From contig WEDG01011756.1 of NCBI GenBank assembly GCA_017591395.1, positions 1-64,000 on the forward strand: a stretch of DNA of 64,000 bases, written 5' to 3'. This DNA comes from Schistocephalus solidus (lineage: Eukaryota > Platyhelminthes > Cestoda > Diphyllobothriidea > Diphyllobothriidae). The notes under the pieces were generated by a model, which did not search any database, had not been told where the DNA came from, and saw only the letters and a list, made by a program, of their open reading frames with translations. The translations under genes and the position numbers were made by a program. Each line of letters starts with the position of its first letter. Position 1 is the first letter of the stretch. Below, piece after piece: positions 36,341-48,025 of this stretch.

Positions 36341-36429
36341 AGAAGAAGTAGAAGAAGAAGAAGAAGAAGAAGAAGAAGAAGGAGGAGGAGGAGGAGGAGG
36401 AGGAGGAGGAGGAGGAGGATAAGAAGAAG
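36341..36429. repeat. (AGA)n-(GGA)n polypurine microsatellite
   Basis: About 40 bp of AGA repeats switch at about 36381 to about 39 bp of GGA repeats, then aagaagaag. Arginine-rich and leucine-rich open frames across it are by-products of the repeat. Long mirror-like polypurine tracts can adopt triplex DNA. Confidence 0.95.
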
Positions 36430-36430
36430 C

Positions 36431-36522
36431 GATCGCTGGCTTATTATGTTTATTGGCCTGACGTCTCGGAATCGAGGGAGGATCTGAAACATCCGGCCAA
36501 TAAACATCCTATTCCAGCGATC
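36431..36522. repeat. Inverted repeat (28-bp arms, 36-bp loop)
   Basis: The left arm 36431-36458 (gatcgctggcttattatgtt, tattggcc) and the right arm 36495-36522 (ggccaataaacatcctattc, cagcgatc) are reverse complements except for about four positions. It lies directly next to the polypurine tract and about 90 bp left of CFAP65 exon 12. Confidence 0.85.
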
Positions 36523-36608
36523 AAATCTTCCATTTCTTCTGAACAAATTTTGTTCGCTGGATTGTATTCGAAAGAACCCACACAATCATCGTATCGCTTT
36601 CCTTTCAG

Positions 36609-36725
36609 GACTGTACAGTGGATCCCGTAGAAGGCATAATAGAGCTTGGGCAAACGGTGAAAATTACTTTTCATGTTCACGGAGGACCTGTGACCAAAGT
36701 CTTCGATATGGATTTTGTTTGTAAG
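36609..36725 (+). CDS. CFAP65: CFAP65 exon 12 (ASH-domain end)
   Basis: 39 codons, phase 0 at both ends, acceptor gctttcctttcag, donor AAG|GTAGGT. DCTVDPVEGIIELGQTVKI, then KVFDMDFVCK, is the V.P..G...P...V......S..A.FY..DLVCK strand series. A GTAAGG four bases earlier is also a donor-like site, but it would shift the frame relative to exon 13. The exon lies just right of the purine repeat and hairpin of 36341-36522. Confidence 0.87.
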
Positions 36726-37103
36726 GTAGGTCTCAGATACCGTTTTTCCAAGCGGGTGTTTAAGCTTTCCGCAAAATTTCTTATTTGGAGTGACTAGATG
36801 TTTCACACCAAAGCACGAAAACTAATTGTGTAACTTCAGATATTGCGGGTTAAGAAGCGTGCATAGCTTCAAAAAATAATTAATTTTGATTCCGGTTTAT
36901 TACACTTCAAATTTCAATAGGCCTTTGCATATGGAACGCCCTGAGTATTTAAAAATTAGTGTATCAAATAGTGTCCTGCCCGCTGACATGTCCATTAAAG
37001 GATCAGTGGCTCAATTGTATAAGATCGCATCTTCATAACAGATACTTGTAAGGTACCTTCTAGCTATCGGGATTAAAGTTATGTTTTTCTAACCCCCTTT
37101 CAG

Positions 37104-37288
37104 ATTGTTCCTCACCCTACCGACAGTGCTGGCATAGGTTATTTGGCAGCTTCAAGAAAGCGTAACTCAGGCAGTAAACCGATTTTTGGAAAACGGATAT
37201 GGCCATTGGAGGATGCGCAAGCCGTCACTGTAACTGCAAGATCCCTGAATTACGACCAGATGAAGCGCGAGGAAGCATGGATAGCCCC
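37104..37288 (+). CDS. CFAP65: CFAP65 exon 13 (basic linker)
   Basis: Acceptor aacccccttt-cag, opening IVPHPTDSAGIGYLAASRKR, then WPLEDAQAVTVTARSLNYDQ and MKREEAWIAP. The donor AGCCCC|GTAACT leaves phase 2, and the G at the head of exon 14 completes CCG. The joined product reads through WIAPPPIPHDDQ without a stop. It corresponds to the poorly conserved basic and proline-rich stretch before the last helix of CFAP65, including a WP...... .L...ARS segment similar to the vertebrate WPCP...L.L.ARA. Confidence 0.8.
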
Positions 37289-38944
37289 GTAACTAAATTA
37301 AATTGAAATATTTTTATTTTTTTGCATCGCTTACCTCTATTACTGGCAGGCGCAGGAAAAGTGAGTAATCTTGACAGTGACACTGCTAGGATTTCACAGC
37401 TATTTGTCTAGTTGTTCTAATGTTTCTATTGCCTGCACTGTCGGGTTATCTTTCTCTATCAGGCGTTTCCAAAGGCTCCTTGTCTCTTGTTGGTAAATGC
37501 CTTGTTGTGCTGCTGGCTCCAATTCAGGAATATACGAGCAGACTTAGCGATACTTTCTCGTGGTTAGTGTCTCATTCGAGTAATTCATTCGCAACGCTCC
37601 TGCTACTGCCATTGAATAGTCTTTTCGTTTATCGAACAAGCCATATTCTAAAGCTTGTTGGCCGCAGTTGCGTTAACTCAGCTACTTAAGGGCATCATCA
37701 TAGTTAAATCGTAAGTTACACTTGGCGATTTCGTTAAGGATTGGTTTTCAAAAACCTATCAAGAAGCTGCAGTCTTTGGGTTAGTGAGGATGATATGATT
37801 TCCTTGCTTGACCTGGCGATCATCGGAAGCTTTGAAGCAGCAATATGGAATTTTTAACTGAAGGTTATACTACTGAGAACTTAAAAAAGCGATAGTATAG
37901 CTCGTATGCGTACCATTTTAACCATACTGCAACCTGAATGGACTAGTGAAGCGTCCAGAGAGATGTTGGATGGGAAGTTCTCTGAACGTACGTCCTTAAA
38001 CTCATGTGAATGAATAGCTTCCTCATGAAGTAATGAAAATATGGGAGTAAAACACCGAGGTTCATCCATGGAGATTAAAAATTATTTTTAAATTACATAA
38101 CGCCTTATTGTTTATAAGGCTCGAAATGCGTAACTCTGATCACTTAATGTGGTAAACTGGATGCGTTAGATTGGAAAGATGCAGAGTCTAGAGACTTCTA
38201 CCAAACCCGTCGCAGGCATAGCTGCAGTACACGGTTTCACCTATGTTAGATTTTATTTCAAAAATCTTGAATTTACTCCAAGAGTTCTACCGTTTTGGCA
38301 CTGCAGTTCTCTGTGACAAATATGTTAACCACAAATGCATATGGTTTAAGGTGCTTCTTGTCAATAATATCAGCATTTAATCTGTGTGAATTCTTGGTAG
38401 GGCAAATCTCAGAGGTTTTCTGAACGAATTTTCAGTTAATTGCAACTCCGGGAAGCTTTGACCGGCCTGATCTCCGACTCGGCAGAATTCAGTGCTAACA
38501 AACGTAGTCAATGACTGTGGTAGTGACAGCACAAACCAAGGTTGCCTTTGGAAGACATTACTGCAGTAGCATGAGGGCTTAGCATGTAAAGGAGATGTGG
38601 AATCAGTCGACAAAGGTAATCTCAGACGAAGGAACAAAATTATTTTTTTCGGTATTCAGAGGTGGTCACTGGATAGGCTGATCAAAAGGTAACTATTCAA
38701 GGATGCTGAACTAGGTGAAGCTGTGTGTCTTCCTTTTTGATTCTCTTCTTTCACATCTTAACGGAATATGTGTGAAACACAAACCCTCCTGAGGAAACAC
38801 TTTTCCTGTGCAGAGGTTTGCGGTATATTCCTGGAGGGATACCCTACACGGGCCGAAAATACCACCTCTGGAGATCAGAGACAATATAGTTTGTTCTCTC
38901 GTCGGAACCATGGATGTATTAGCTTTCAAACTCTTGCTGGTGCA
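37289..38944. other. Intron sequence, nothing recognised
   Basis: First part of the intron between CFAP65 exons 13 and 14. The short intron 36726-37103 before it carries a tRNA-like A box (gtggctcaattgtataaga) at about 37010 only. Confidence 0.45.
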
Positions 38945-39235
38945 ATACGAGCCGAGAATTGATTGAAGCCTGGGCCTTCGATGAGAACTAGGTCAATCGA
39001 TTTATAAATCTGGCGCCGGCATTAGGAGCCCTGCGCAATCACCCTGGACTGGCGTCAACGGTGTCTGATTGGCCCTTGCCTCCTATAACTGTTGTTTGTT
39101 TTTGTTGCCACTTTTATCTCTGCCGATGGACTACAATAAGAGTTCAAAAGTTCAGACGAAAGAAGCCCATGGTTCCGGCGAGCGAACAACCTTCTTCTTC
39201 TTTACTTATACACATACCTGGAATGCGAATATTCG
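38945..39235 (+). pseudogene. Penelope-like element 3' fragment, copy 1
   Basis: The frame reads SRELIEAWAFDEN, stop, VNRFINLAPA. This corresponds to QELIRAWASDEKSINRFIDL and APAYRALRSHL at 52950-53060, the C-terminal end of a GIY-YIG-bearing polyprotein. The non-coding tail after the stop (gttgtttgtttttgttgcca, then cgatggactacaataagagt) is shared with the second copy. Stops and indels show it is dead. Confidence 0.6.
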
Positions 39236-39524
39236 CCTGAATTCTTGAGCATATAGTTTTGCATATAAGCAAATGGAAGTATATCATATATTTTGAAATT
39301 TAAGTTCAGTAAGTTAGCCTTTAAAAATAATTGAACTTTCTCCTTCAACCTTCTAAACTTCGTCTTAGCTCCGGGAGTAGACAGTATCAAACGAAAGAAT
39401 GCACCGGTTTTAGAAGTATTGGGATAAGTACAGGAAGTTGTGGGTACAGAGCCCCGAATTTTTAAGGAATACTGCGCCCTCGGATCTTCGAATGTATCAC
39501 TAACCCTGACCTTGTTCTCTCAAG

Positions 39525-39972
39525 GCCACCGATACCGCATGATGACCAACTGGCCATTGCGCAGAACCAGAAGGACTTGGAGTGTGCCCTGAAGGTGTGT
39601 GGAGACGTCCTCAGTGAAATGTTGGCCAGTTTGCTGGAGGAGAATCACTTCTTGGAGACGCTGGCATCAGCAGCATTCTCACCAGAGCAACATCCCGATT
39701 GCCAGGTGATGGTGCTTGATGATCCAGTTCCCTTCTGGCGGCAGATTCGAGGAAAGAGGCAGGAATTAGGCTTCCTCGATGATCATGAGGGCTGCACGGA
39801 CCCGCCACCTATTCCTCCGAACGTTAACGGACAAGGAGTTCAAAATGAAGAGACTGTAGCCACGGAAGATGTCAGTAAATCACTCGCTGAATACACACCA
39901 ACTGATGTCCACTTAGAGGATTGGTACCGGCAGGATGTGATGAGACAATTGAAAAGGTGTGCACTTTTATGA
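39525..39972 (+). CDS. CFAP65: CFAP65 exon 14, probable last exon with stop
   Basis: Acceptor ttgttctctcaag. The helix ALKVCGDVLSEMLASLLEEN and HFLETLASA is followed by DDPVPFWRQIRGKRQELG, matching LLVDI..TIIRGLLEDKNFHEA......VPYFRQF at the C-terminus of CFAP65. A flatworm-specific tail of about 75 residues follows (proline cluster, then acidic) and the frame ends at TGA 39970-39972 after QLKRCALL. A GTGTGC at 39957 is an alternative donor, so a further exon downstream is possible but none was found. An ATTAAA at 40275 could be the poly(A) signal. Confidence 0.88.
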
Positions 39973-40489
39973 AACCTTTGGCAAGGAGAGATCACTTTTT
40001 GCTCTACAGTCTTCAATATAGCAAACTTTGCTGACGATTCTTGGTATACAGGATAAGTTATGTGTTCAGTTTACTGGACTGATCCCCAAATGCACATAAA
40101 CAGTGTAATAGTTACTTTAGATTAACCTGAACTGCAGCACATATTACCATTCCGAAGTAAATCGTACCTGGAGGCATAACCCATTCATGATGCGAATATT
40201 ATAAACTTTCTGTCTGCTGTATATCTTATCTTAGTGTTGCGTGCCACTTCCGCGAGCTCCGGATACGTTTACTAATTAAACTTTCATTGCACGGTAGAAT
40301 TCTTGGCAAGTTTATATAGTATGAGTAATTTCTTAAAACTTGCATCGTTTTGCACTTGAGTTTTTAAAAGAAGAAAATAAGTTCGCTTAAACAATCTTAG
40401 GGTGGTATCAATTTTCAGATATTTTTTGGAAAAATTCCTGCCATCTAACAATGGCAAGTCCATTAATTCTGCTTACAAATTCTGTACAG

Positions 40490-40960
40490 GAATTCCGGGG
40501 GAGGGGAGTCTGTCAACGTGTCTGTTAATCGAATTGATGTCAGACATCCAGGCCTACTGTATTTCCTGCCCTGTCTAATTGTTGGCTTGCGCCATTACCC
40601 GCGTGCTCGCGAAGTTAACTTCTTGGCCTTTCCCCAGGGCGGGGGTAGCGAGTTTAGACTCTGGGTCGCCTCTCCGCACCATACGTTTGTTCTCCGTTAT
40701 TCGCGAGCTAAGTCGTCGTCCGGTCTGCCATGTATAAAAGCGAGAAAAGTATCGACCTGATAGTTGCTACCGCTACCAGATTGCTCACCTAGTCCAGTCC
40801 TTCGTTCATTTGTATGATAAGGGTACGCATGGTAGTTGCCGGACGATTGGCGATATCCACATCGAATTCTGCAGCGATATGTTCCGTTGCTTCTGACAAC
40901 TTTTTGATGTACAGCCGACGAGGTCAGAATGTGGGTGGCTCGATTCCGAATAGTGGAATC
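40490..40960 (+). promoter_or_regulatory. GC-richer LTR-like / promoter-like segment
   Basis: An island of balanced composition contains tgtataaaagcgagaaaagt at about 40730, a good TATA box. About 50 bp downstream is ctcacctagtccagtccttc. Upstream come cgttattcgcgagctaagtc and ccccagggcgggggtagcga. The layout resembles a solo long terminal repeat of a retrotransposon. No second copy or primer-binding site was found, so an ordinary promoter or chance is possible. Confidence 0.3.
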
Positions 40961-43900
40961 AATGTTTACTATTTAAGTTTTGTATTTGTCCACTGCAATT
41001 GACAGAGGTGGACAGAAATATCCTCTGGCAAAAGCCACTGTGTTCTTATGTATTAATCGTATTTAGACTATGGTTATTGATATTCCGTTGTGTGAAATTT
41101 ATTACTTAATTTTAAAGCATACTTGAAGCACGCAATCATTACTTCAATGCGTTTTCCTGCCTACCCTGAGCACTGATCAGCAACTGTTCCCCAACTGGCC
41201 ATTATTTATTAGCGTGCTACTAGCAATCGCGTTTTCTGGAAGACTATCACTAAGGTCTGTACACTGTTTCCTCAAACGCTCCAGCTTCAGTTTGTTAAAA
41301 TCTGCCTCTCTGTTGACTAGTTACCCAGATTGCAGACTCACATGCGAAGGAATTCTGCGCACACTTATCTCCAATCTTTGCACAGCAGAGGTTCTCGGAG
41401 AATGCTTCGATCTCCCGAACTTTTCAGAAAAGGCTACAAACGACTAATTCTGAGGACGCCGACTGGGTCCTCAAAGTTGTTCTTCCAGTGTGGTCAGTCG
41501 GAATATTGGATGTCAAATACTTATGCATATCGAAAACGACAGAGGAAAACAACTGTTATAACTTACCACTTCTTTCCTGTACTTTCTAGCCAGCTTTGCT
41601 TTTTGTCTATGCATATAGTAATTGAGCGTATAGGAGCTAATACGTTTACCCCGAGGAAGATCTATAGATAGTAAAACCTTTAGCCAGCGGATGAGATAAG
41701 ACGAAAATAATCAAAGGACTCGCATATAAATTAGTCAACACTGGGAGTACACCGCAGCTAAGTTCGACCAAAGTCTATAATATGCATATTCAATGGGTTA
41801 AAGTAACGCTTTCTCTACCAATAACCAATCAGGCATCAGAACTTGATAGCGCAAAGAAGTCTGAGTTATTTTGCTGGAATTTCAGATTCGTGTTTCTTCA
41901 GAAACAGAGGCTATTTATACTAAATCCTCCAAGGTAGACGCAAGTCTGTTCTCGTCAGAAACAGTTGCTTTCAATGGACTGTGTGGATATGACGCCCACT
42001 AAATGGGCTATTTCTTTCGGTCTGGTGAGTGTTTACCTGTTCGTGACCTTTGCCGCCCGAACGGAGCTTTTTTGCTTCGGGAAGCTAATAGACCGGTGTG
42101 CTTCCACTCCTGGTTGAATAAATACCTGATTGGAAGCGACGGAGAATAACAGGTGGCGAGGCACGAATGAACTTCAGTTGGATGAATTGCTTCTGAATCA
42201 CCTGTTATACCCTGTCTATGGGCTAGCTGCGCCTTGTATGAGCGCATGTTTCTGGTTCCGGTCCCAACTGCTGTTCAGGGTAATTATTGGCAAAATAAGC
42301 TCGAGATATAACCGTATAATTCTACCCGTGTTCTCTGTCGACTCACTTCCCTCTCCTCTTCAAGATGCTTTCGAAGATTGCCGATAAAAGCGGGCACTAC
42401 CTGCGTTAGGAAACGCTTGGTTTGATTTTCGAAGAATTCGGGTCAAGACTCAGGTCTTCCAGGTCTGTTAGTGTGGTATGGTTCATTAGCAATGACGGGC
42501 TAAAGGCTGATATTTCAGTCTGTCCTTACTTTTCTACACCAGCTCTGGAATTTGTTTGTTCACCGATGCGCAACATTCAATACGAACAGTAGGTTCGAGT
42601 CAAAAAAATAATTAATCACGACAAAAAAGCTGTCAACGTTTGCTCGGAAGAAAAAGTGTCCATCCTGTAAGGGAGGCCATTAAGTTGGCCAGAAAAGTAA
42701 ACTACTAGATGCCCTGCATAATGCTTGTCAGAAAAAAATCATTCTTTAGAGTGATGGAAATGCTCCCGGTCTGTAGATGTGCATCAACGAGTTCAGACAC
42801 TTCGACCAAAGAGAACTAAAACCATTGCATCCTTCGGCATCTTTCTATTGATTTCAAAAACACAAAGCAAACATTGCATTCTATGACATTTAGGTGCGGA
42901 TGGAATATTTTTGTGATGACTTGATTGTAAAATAGCTTTACGCTCTGAGCCCGCGAGGCGTGTGACGTGCAGCTAAGTTTATCTTCCATTTGCTAGTCAT
43001 TGTACAGTTGATTTAACGGGTAAATCGAATTTTTTATATATTTTTCAGTTTTTCTCATGCCAGCAAATCTCGATGAATGCGCGCGTCACGCACGACTTTT
43101 CTACTTTGACACACTTCACTTCAATCACTCAATGGAGCTCTTCATCTGAACTGTCACCAGTTTTAGCTGGAATCAGATTAATCAGCTTATTGGCGCAATT
43201 AGTTTAAACAAGCGTTGGCCGAAATTTTACCTTTTGACTTTTCTTATCAAGTTATTTGAATAAATTTGCCCTGATCTTTTCATCTTGCGTCTCTGGAGCC
43301 CCAAGTAGACACTTAAAACTTCAGTGTCTTATATTTTAGAATATATTTGGACAAAGCTCTTCCGAGTTTGAAATTGGTCCTGTCCTTGGATAAAATTGAA
43401 AACAGTCGCTTCTTTAAGGTGTTATACTTAACAGTATATTACAAAAAGACTTGGTTATTTGGCAAAATATACCTCATATCCCTAAATTTGTTAATGTATG
43501 ACTCTTCGCCTTGCACCCTAACAAACTGAGAAACCGGATATCATGAAAGAGCAAAACTCAAATTGTGCTTACGCTGAAGGCGTAGTATCGTGAGGCATGC
43601 AAACCAGTCACACGGCTAGCGTAACCCATGGTAAGAAAGGAATACATTTTGAGACCCACTATCGTAATATAAATGCGTGGTTAACGCACATACGTTTAAC
43701 AAAGTGGGAGTTCAAGAGAAACTTTGTAATCATCAAGGGTGATATCAAATACGAAATGGTACTTGAGGGTCTTTTCAATACCAATTAGCTCTGAAAAACT
43801 TTTATAACCTGATGATTGGAGCCACAACTGGTAACTGCTGACTTTTGAACTTCGGAACTGTGCAGACTATGGAGCCCAAGATATTAAAACTTATTGATTA

Positions 43901-44458
43901 GGTATTGCCCATCACTCTTAAGGAAAGAATTTTGTGCAGTTTTCATACTTGTTTTTTAAATGTATTTCCATAACTTAACCATTATATCCGTCGGTGTGGT
44001 TTGCTCTTTGACCTATGCATTATTTTCAGCGGGCTAGTCGCCGGTATGCCTGGAAGTTAAAGTTTATACATATGCCATAATAAGGTAGTTTTCCTGTAAA
44101 ATCATTGATTTTTGCCTAAACAAATGATACACGAAGACCGTTATTAGCTAAGTAGGGCGTACTTCTTCATCGTTTTCCAATGCTTAAATAAAACAGCGCT
44201 GATGTCCATAGCGATCATCCACACCACCTGTTAATTTACGATGTCTTATTTTTCTTCAAATCGGAATATGCAAGAAATATATTGTGTAACGAAACACGGT
44301 GATGTAACGGACTTCCTCAGTTTCATTTGAATACGAACTGAATTCAATCTGATTATATTTCATACCTCCTCTGATGACGAACGTCAGTAATTTGCGATGT
44401 ACCTCGCTTTCCTCAGCTTGCATAGACGTTTTCCTGCTGTGTATTTCGCACGATAACT
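40961..44458. other. Intergenic sequence, nothing recognised
   Basis: Open frames at 41214-41671, 42008-42387 and 43347-43788 are short and unlike any family I know. No splice-consistent chain of exons could be built. Confidence 0.45.
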
Positions 44459-44474
44459 GGGTAGGCCTAATGTG

Positions 44475-44852
44475 CCCCCTAAACGGGCCACGTGGTAGAT
44501 GCGTAGGCCCAACACGGGGGCCACATCAGGGCACGGCATGTGTTATTCGGGTTGCGCTCCGCTAACAAATGCCGAACATGGGGGTGTGGTGGCACGCATA
44601 GGGGTGGCTTGGACTTAGGGAACCCAGCCGCGCCAGCCACATGCGTCCTTTCCCGTCTCTGGTCTTCTTGACTCTGTCTCGACACCGGGCTCAGGTAGGG
44701 GAGGAGAAGAGAGTGCGGTAGCTACAGCGCAAGGCTACTATCACTTAAAACTAATTCACGCGCAAGTCACCGTCCCTGCACCACCCTTCCGTGGACCATA
44801 TGGTGGACATCGTCGGACTACGACGGTCGAACTATCGGGTAGGCCTAATGTG
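44475..44852. mobile_element. GC-rich insertion flanked by 16-bp direct repeats
   Basis: The sequence gggtaggcctaatgtg occurs at 44459-44474 and again at 44837-44852. Between them lie 362 bases far richer in G and C than the neighbours (for example gggccacgtggtagatgcgt, tggaccatatggtggacatc). The perfect 16-base repeat is best read as a target-site duplication. No open frame or tRNA head is convincing, so the class is unknown. Confidence 0.6.
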
Positions 44853-45044
44853 TTCGTACTGACAACTGAACACCAATTTGGCCGCATAATTCCGGAAAAA
44901 AATAATTTTCCTGATACTAGTTGCAACGTGCGTTCCAGAATGCAGTCGATAGCATAGAAGATCTACAGACATTGACCGAGCATATGAAATGTTAACCGAA
45001 ATTCTTAAAGCCGTTGTCAAATACGATCTGTAAAAAGTAACTAC

Positions 45045-45850
45045 ATAGATAATATGCTTATTTTCCATTGTTTTTTGAAACCCCTATAGGTTTAAATATA
45101 TTTTATTAAAAACATGTGAAATACTTATCTTTTTCATGTACTCACTTGGTAAGAAAGTACCTCGCTTTCATATTTTATACTCAAGGAAAGGTTACTGATT
45201 GCTTTTATAAAGTTTTCTGATTTCCAAATAATTTTGAGCCCAAGCAGACATTGCAGTCACGTTTAAAGTCTTCACTCTACAAAAGCTATGTCATCCGTGT
45301 AATCACAAGTAAACATTCGATTATTCCACTCAGAAGCTGCCATGTATGCTACAAAGATGTTTAGTTGCCAAGGCTTGTGTGTTATACTTCACGATGATCT
45401 CAACTACACGGACAGATATGATTCTTTTTTATTGGATATTGCACCTCATACTTAAAAAAAACTTTTTTAAAACCGAAACACAGCCTTTCTTCGAGTACAA
45501 AATTTGAAATTGACTTAACAAAAAGGCGAATGGGTACCAGAAGGGGTACTTATGCTATGTTTTGGAAAATATCCTCGAACTTATATGGACATCGGTATTC
45601 AATATAAAAAATGCGTACAACTCAAAGGGTTATTTTCACTGAATGTGGTTTTGCTGGTGACTGAAAAAATATGAAGTTACTAGCCGGCATCCTGACGTGT
45701 CCGAATTACCATGGGATTTTGCCACAGGATGAAAAAAATAAAGTAATCCTTCCTAATCTAAATCATTTTAGAATTTTTGTTAACATTTCACGAGAGCAAT
45801 CACTGCCCCTAGTTCATGGAACGTGAATTTTAATAATCTGACACCTTGGC
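45045..45850 (+). repeat. AT-rich dispersed element (family B), copy A
   Basis: Shares ordered strings with 50748-51570 and 62719-63360: aaatatattttattaaaaac, tactcacttggtaagaaagt, atattttatactcaaggaaa and, about 500 bp later, actagccggcatcctgacgt and acatttcacgag. No coding capacity. Confidence 0.65.
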
Positions 45851-46444
45851 TTCTCACTGGATTCTATCCACCAAGACGAGTACGGAATATGATGCTGGAC
45901 ATACAGGAAGCGTGGTAATCTTAGGATGCGTTTCTCATGCAACCATCTATCTATCACAATTAACTGCTGGAAATTCTTAATGCTGTACGTGCTTGGTGGA
46001 GAGGGCTCTTTGTTAGCATGGCAACTGCACTCCTATAAATACTACCACGCCCCAAGTGCATTTAGCTCCCTTATCTGCGACTCCTTCTAGTGATGAATTC
46101 GAGTAAGAATCCGATAGGTCAGACGAATAGAATTATTTTTCTAAGGATCAAATCTGAAGGTATAGTTTAAAATAATAAAAACAGTACCTTCTAAGGAATG
46201 AATACAGACAAAGACCATGACGACTGAGACTACTATTTGGGGCTTATTGGCTGATATTTGGCAGTCATTCCCAAGCCTAAGTTTGAACAACTTTGGAGCT
46301 AAATCCTAGATAGCTGATTTGGGGCAGTTCGTCCATCACGCAGAATTATGTCTACCATTTGCCGCAGAGCGTGGTAGGCTCAGAGATGGCTTCGTCGTCT
46401 GACATAGTTTCTAGTGATGGTAGACTTGCGTAGCATATGCAATA

Positions 46445-46800
46445 CTCTCCTGCCTCACTGACTTGAGCCCTGGGTCAAGACAGATTCAGTTTATCCGATG
46501 GCGGGATTGGGCACAGTGGATGAAAATGCTAATCAGCCCGTCTGCGTGTGTAACTCACAAACCTGATCTGCCTATGATCTACCTGGATTTCCTTCAAGCG
46601 AGAAAAATTCGGCCCGAATCCCGACTGAATGAAACTTTCACAGGGAACACGGTAAAAGGGAGCCATGGTTACTTGACTGTCCTGTCTGAGAAAAGCATCG
46701 ACTTATCCCGTAAGTTGGCAGCTTTTGAAGTCGAAGTCTGTAATGGAGTGATGGTTTGGAAGCGCGTCAGCCCCTTCGTAGCGAACAGTATAAGTTAAGA
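46445..46800 (+). pseudogene. Possible decayed retrotransposon RT fragment
   Basis: The open frame contains DWAQWMKML, then DLPMIYLDFLQARK, which recalls the W........VD..YLDFSKAFD block of non-LTR reverse transcriptases. The rest of the frame does not follow the family, so this is a weak suggestion. Bases 45851-46444 and 46801-47899 show nothing else. Confidence 0.25.
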
Positions 46801-47899
46801 GCCATGGAGACGCCGTCCCCAGAAGAACTCACCAAACAGATTAGTCACTGACGGGAAAATCGAACCAGTCTTCTTTGTATGCGAAATGTGGCCGAAAACG
46901 AAATCAGTGCACATGAACGTGTACCTCTAGATAGTCCTATAGCGGATGAGTCATTCTTCATTTAGTTCGGAGTGTGTCTCAAAAATAGCCTAAAGCAAGC
47001 ACTGTGCATGAGTTATGGTGTGGGTGAAAGATCGCAAATTTTACTTAGCAGTGTATGGTGTTGTGCCATGAAAAAAGTACAACGTAAAGAGCATTAATTC
47101 TTAACGCGTCCGATCTAGCGATTACTATGCAAATGGCAAATTGAAACGCGTGTCTGTGATTTCCGTTATTTTTTTTGTGTTGCCACAATGGGAAATTCTT
47201 CAACATATAGTAATATGCTTTTTGTGCAGGACAGATGACTGGAATTCTGATAGTAATATTTATCAGAAGGGAAATTAAGGAGATTCATTGATCGTATTAA
47301 TTCAGTAATTGACTCTTCCAATGCTCATTGTTTTGGTTTGAGTCCGAGGTGATATTATCTGACTTTCAGGCTGTGTGCGGATATTATATTACTAAAGATG
47401 CATGGGTCATTTGTTTGCATTAGCAGCTTTACATGAAAGTTTTATTTTCAGTTACTAAAAGAAGGGGTGGTGTCTCCGGTAGACGTTCTTGGAGTGTTTT
47501 AACCAGCCTGTCTTCAACAGGATGGCCCAATTCAACATATCCGTATTACCTGAACGACATCACTGACAGCCAAGAAGGGCCCCTTGGATGGCCATCTGAG
47601 TCTGCTAATTGTACAACATTTGTTTCCTTTCTCTGAAGCCTTACACGGATAGATTCAAAACTGTGGAGTTATTGGGACAGATTATCGGCTGAAAATGCAG
47701 ATACCTAAAAACTCGCTCGCATATCACGTTCGAGGCAGAGGTTGCCTTGTATAAAAAACCGATCTGTTGAGTAACGTTTCCATGTGCACCTTACGGTGTC
47801 AATTTCATATCTCATGGTAACAGGGACGCGTTATGTAGCAACATGGCGGGAGCAGGTGGATAGGAAGCATTTGCCAAGGGCAGGCAGAGCCCGTTTGAA

Positions 47900-48025
47900 A
47901 ACGCATCAAGTACAAAAATTATATTTCGGCCAAAAACAACGGAGTCTGGAGTGGCCATTTCTGGTTTATTGATCGTCATCAGCCCGTCATACCCAACCCC
48001 CAGGTGTTTTGGCACGTGAATAGTG
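47900..48025 (-). repeat. SINE body fragment, minus orientation
   Basis: The plus strand reads ggagtggccatttctggttt, attgatcgtcatcagcccgt and catacccaacccccaggtgt. Its reverse complement is the standard body (gggtatgacgggctgatgac, accagaaatggccactcc). The overlapping 154-codon minus frame is a by-product. Confidence 0.6.

Larger units (their letters stand above)
4562..39972 (+). other. CFAP65: CFAP65 (CCDC108) gene locus, 5'-incomplete, at least 14 exons
   Basis: This is the span of a split gene for cilia- and flagella-associated protein 65, an axonemal protein of motile cilia and sperm flagella. In mammals its loss deforms the sperm flagellum; in green algae the orthologue is placed in the central-pair apparatus. 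In a flatworm it would act in flame cells and sperm. About 1,080 residues are encoded here. They match, in order, the C-terminal half or more of the vertebrate protein (about 1,900 residues): successive ASH/MSP-like sandwiches, the YP..-LWRLFSL-type linker, the G.I.PG..A...W.F.P.E motif, the VCK strand and the terminal helix ending in PxPFxxQ. Every exon sits between plausible AG and GT sites. Phases agree at all checked junctions except exon 2/3, and the exon 4/5 junction depends on a provisional exon 5 start. N-terminal exons are presumably left of the window. Confidence 0.88.

Noticed and set aside
36236..36585. Arginine-rich (plus) and leucine-rich (minus) proteins
   Set aside because: Both frames are produced by the AGA/GGA microsatellite and have no conserved flanks.
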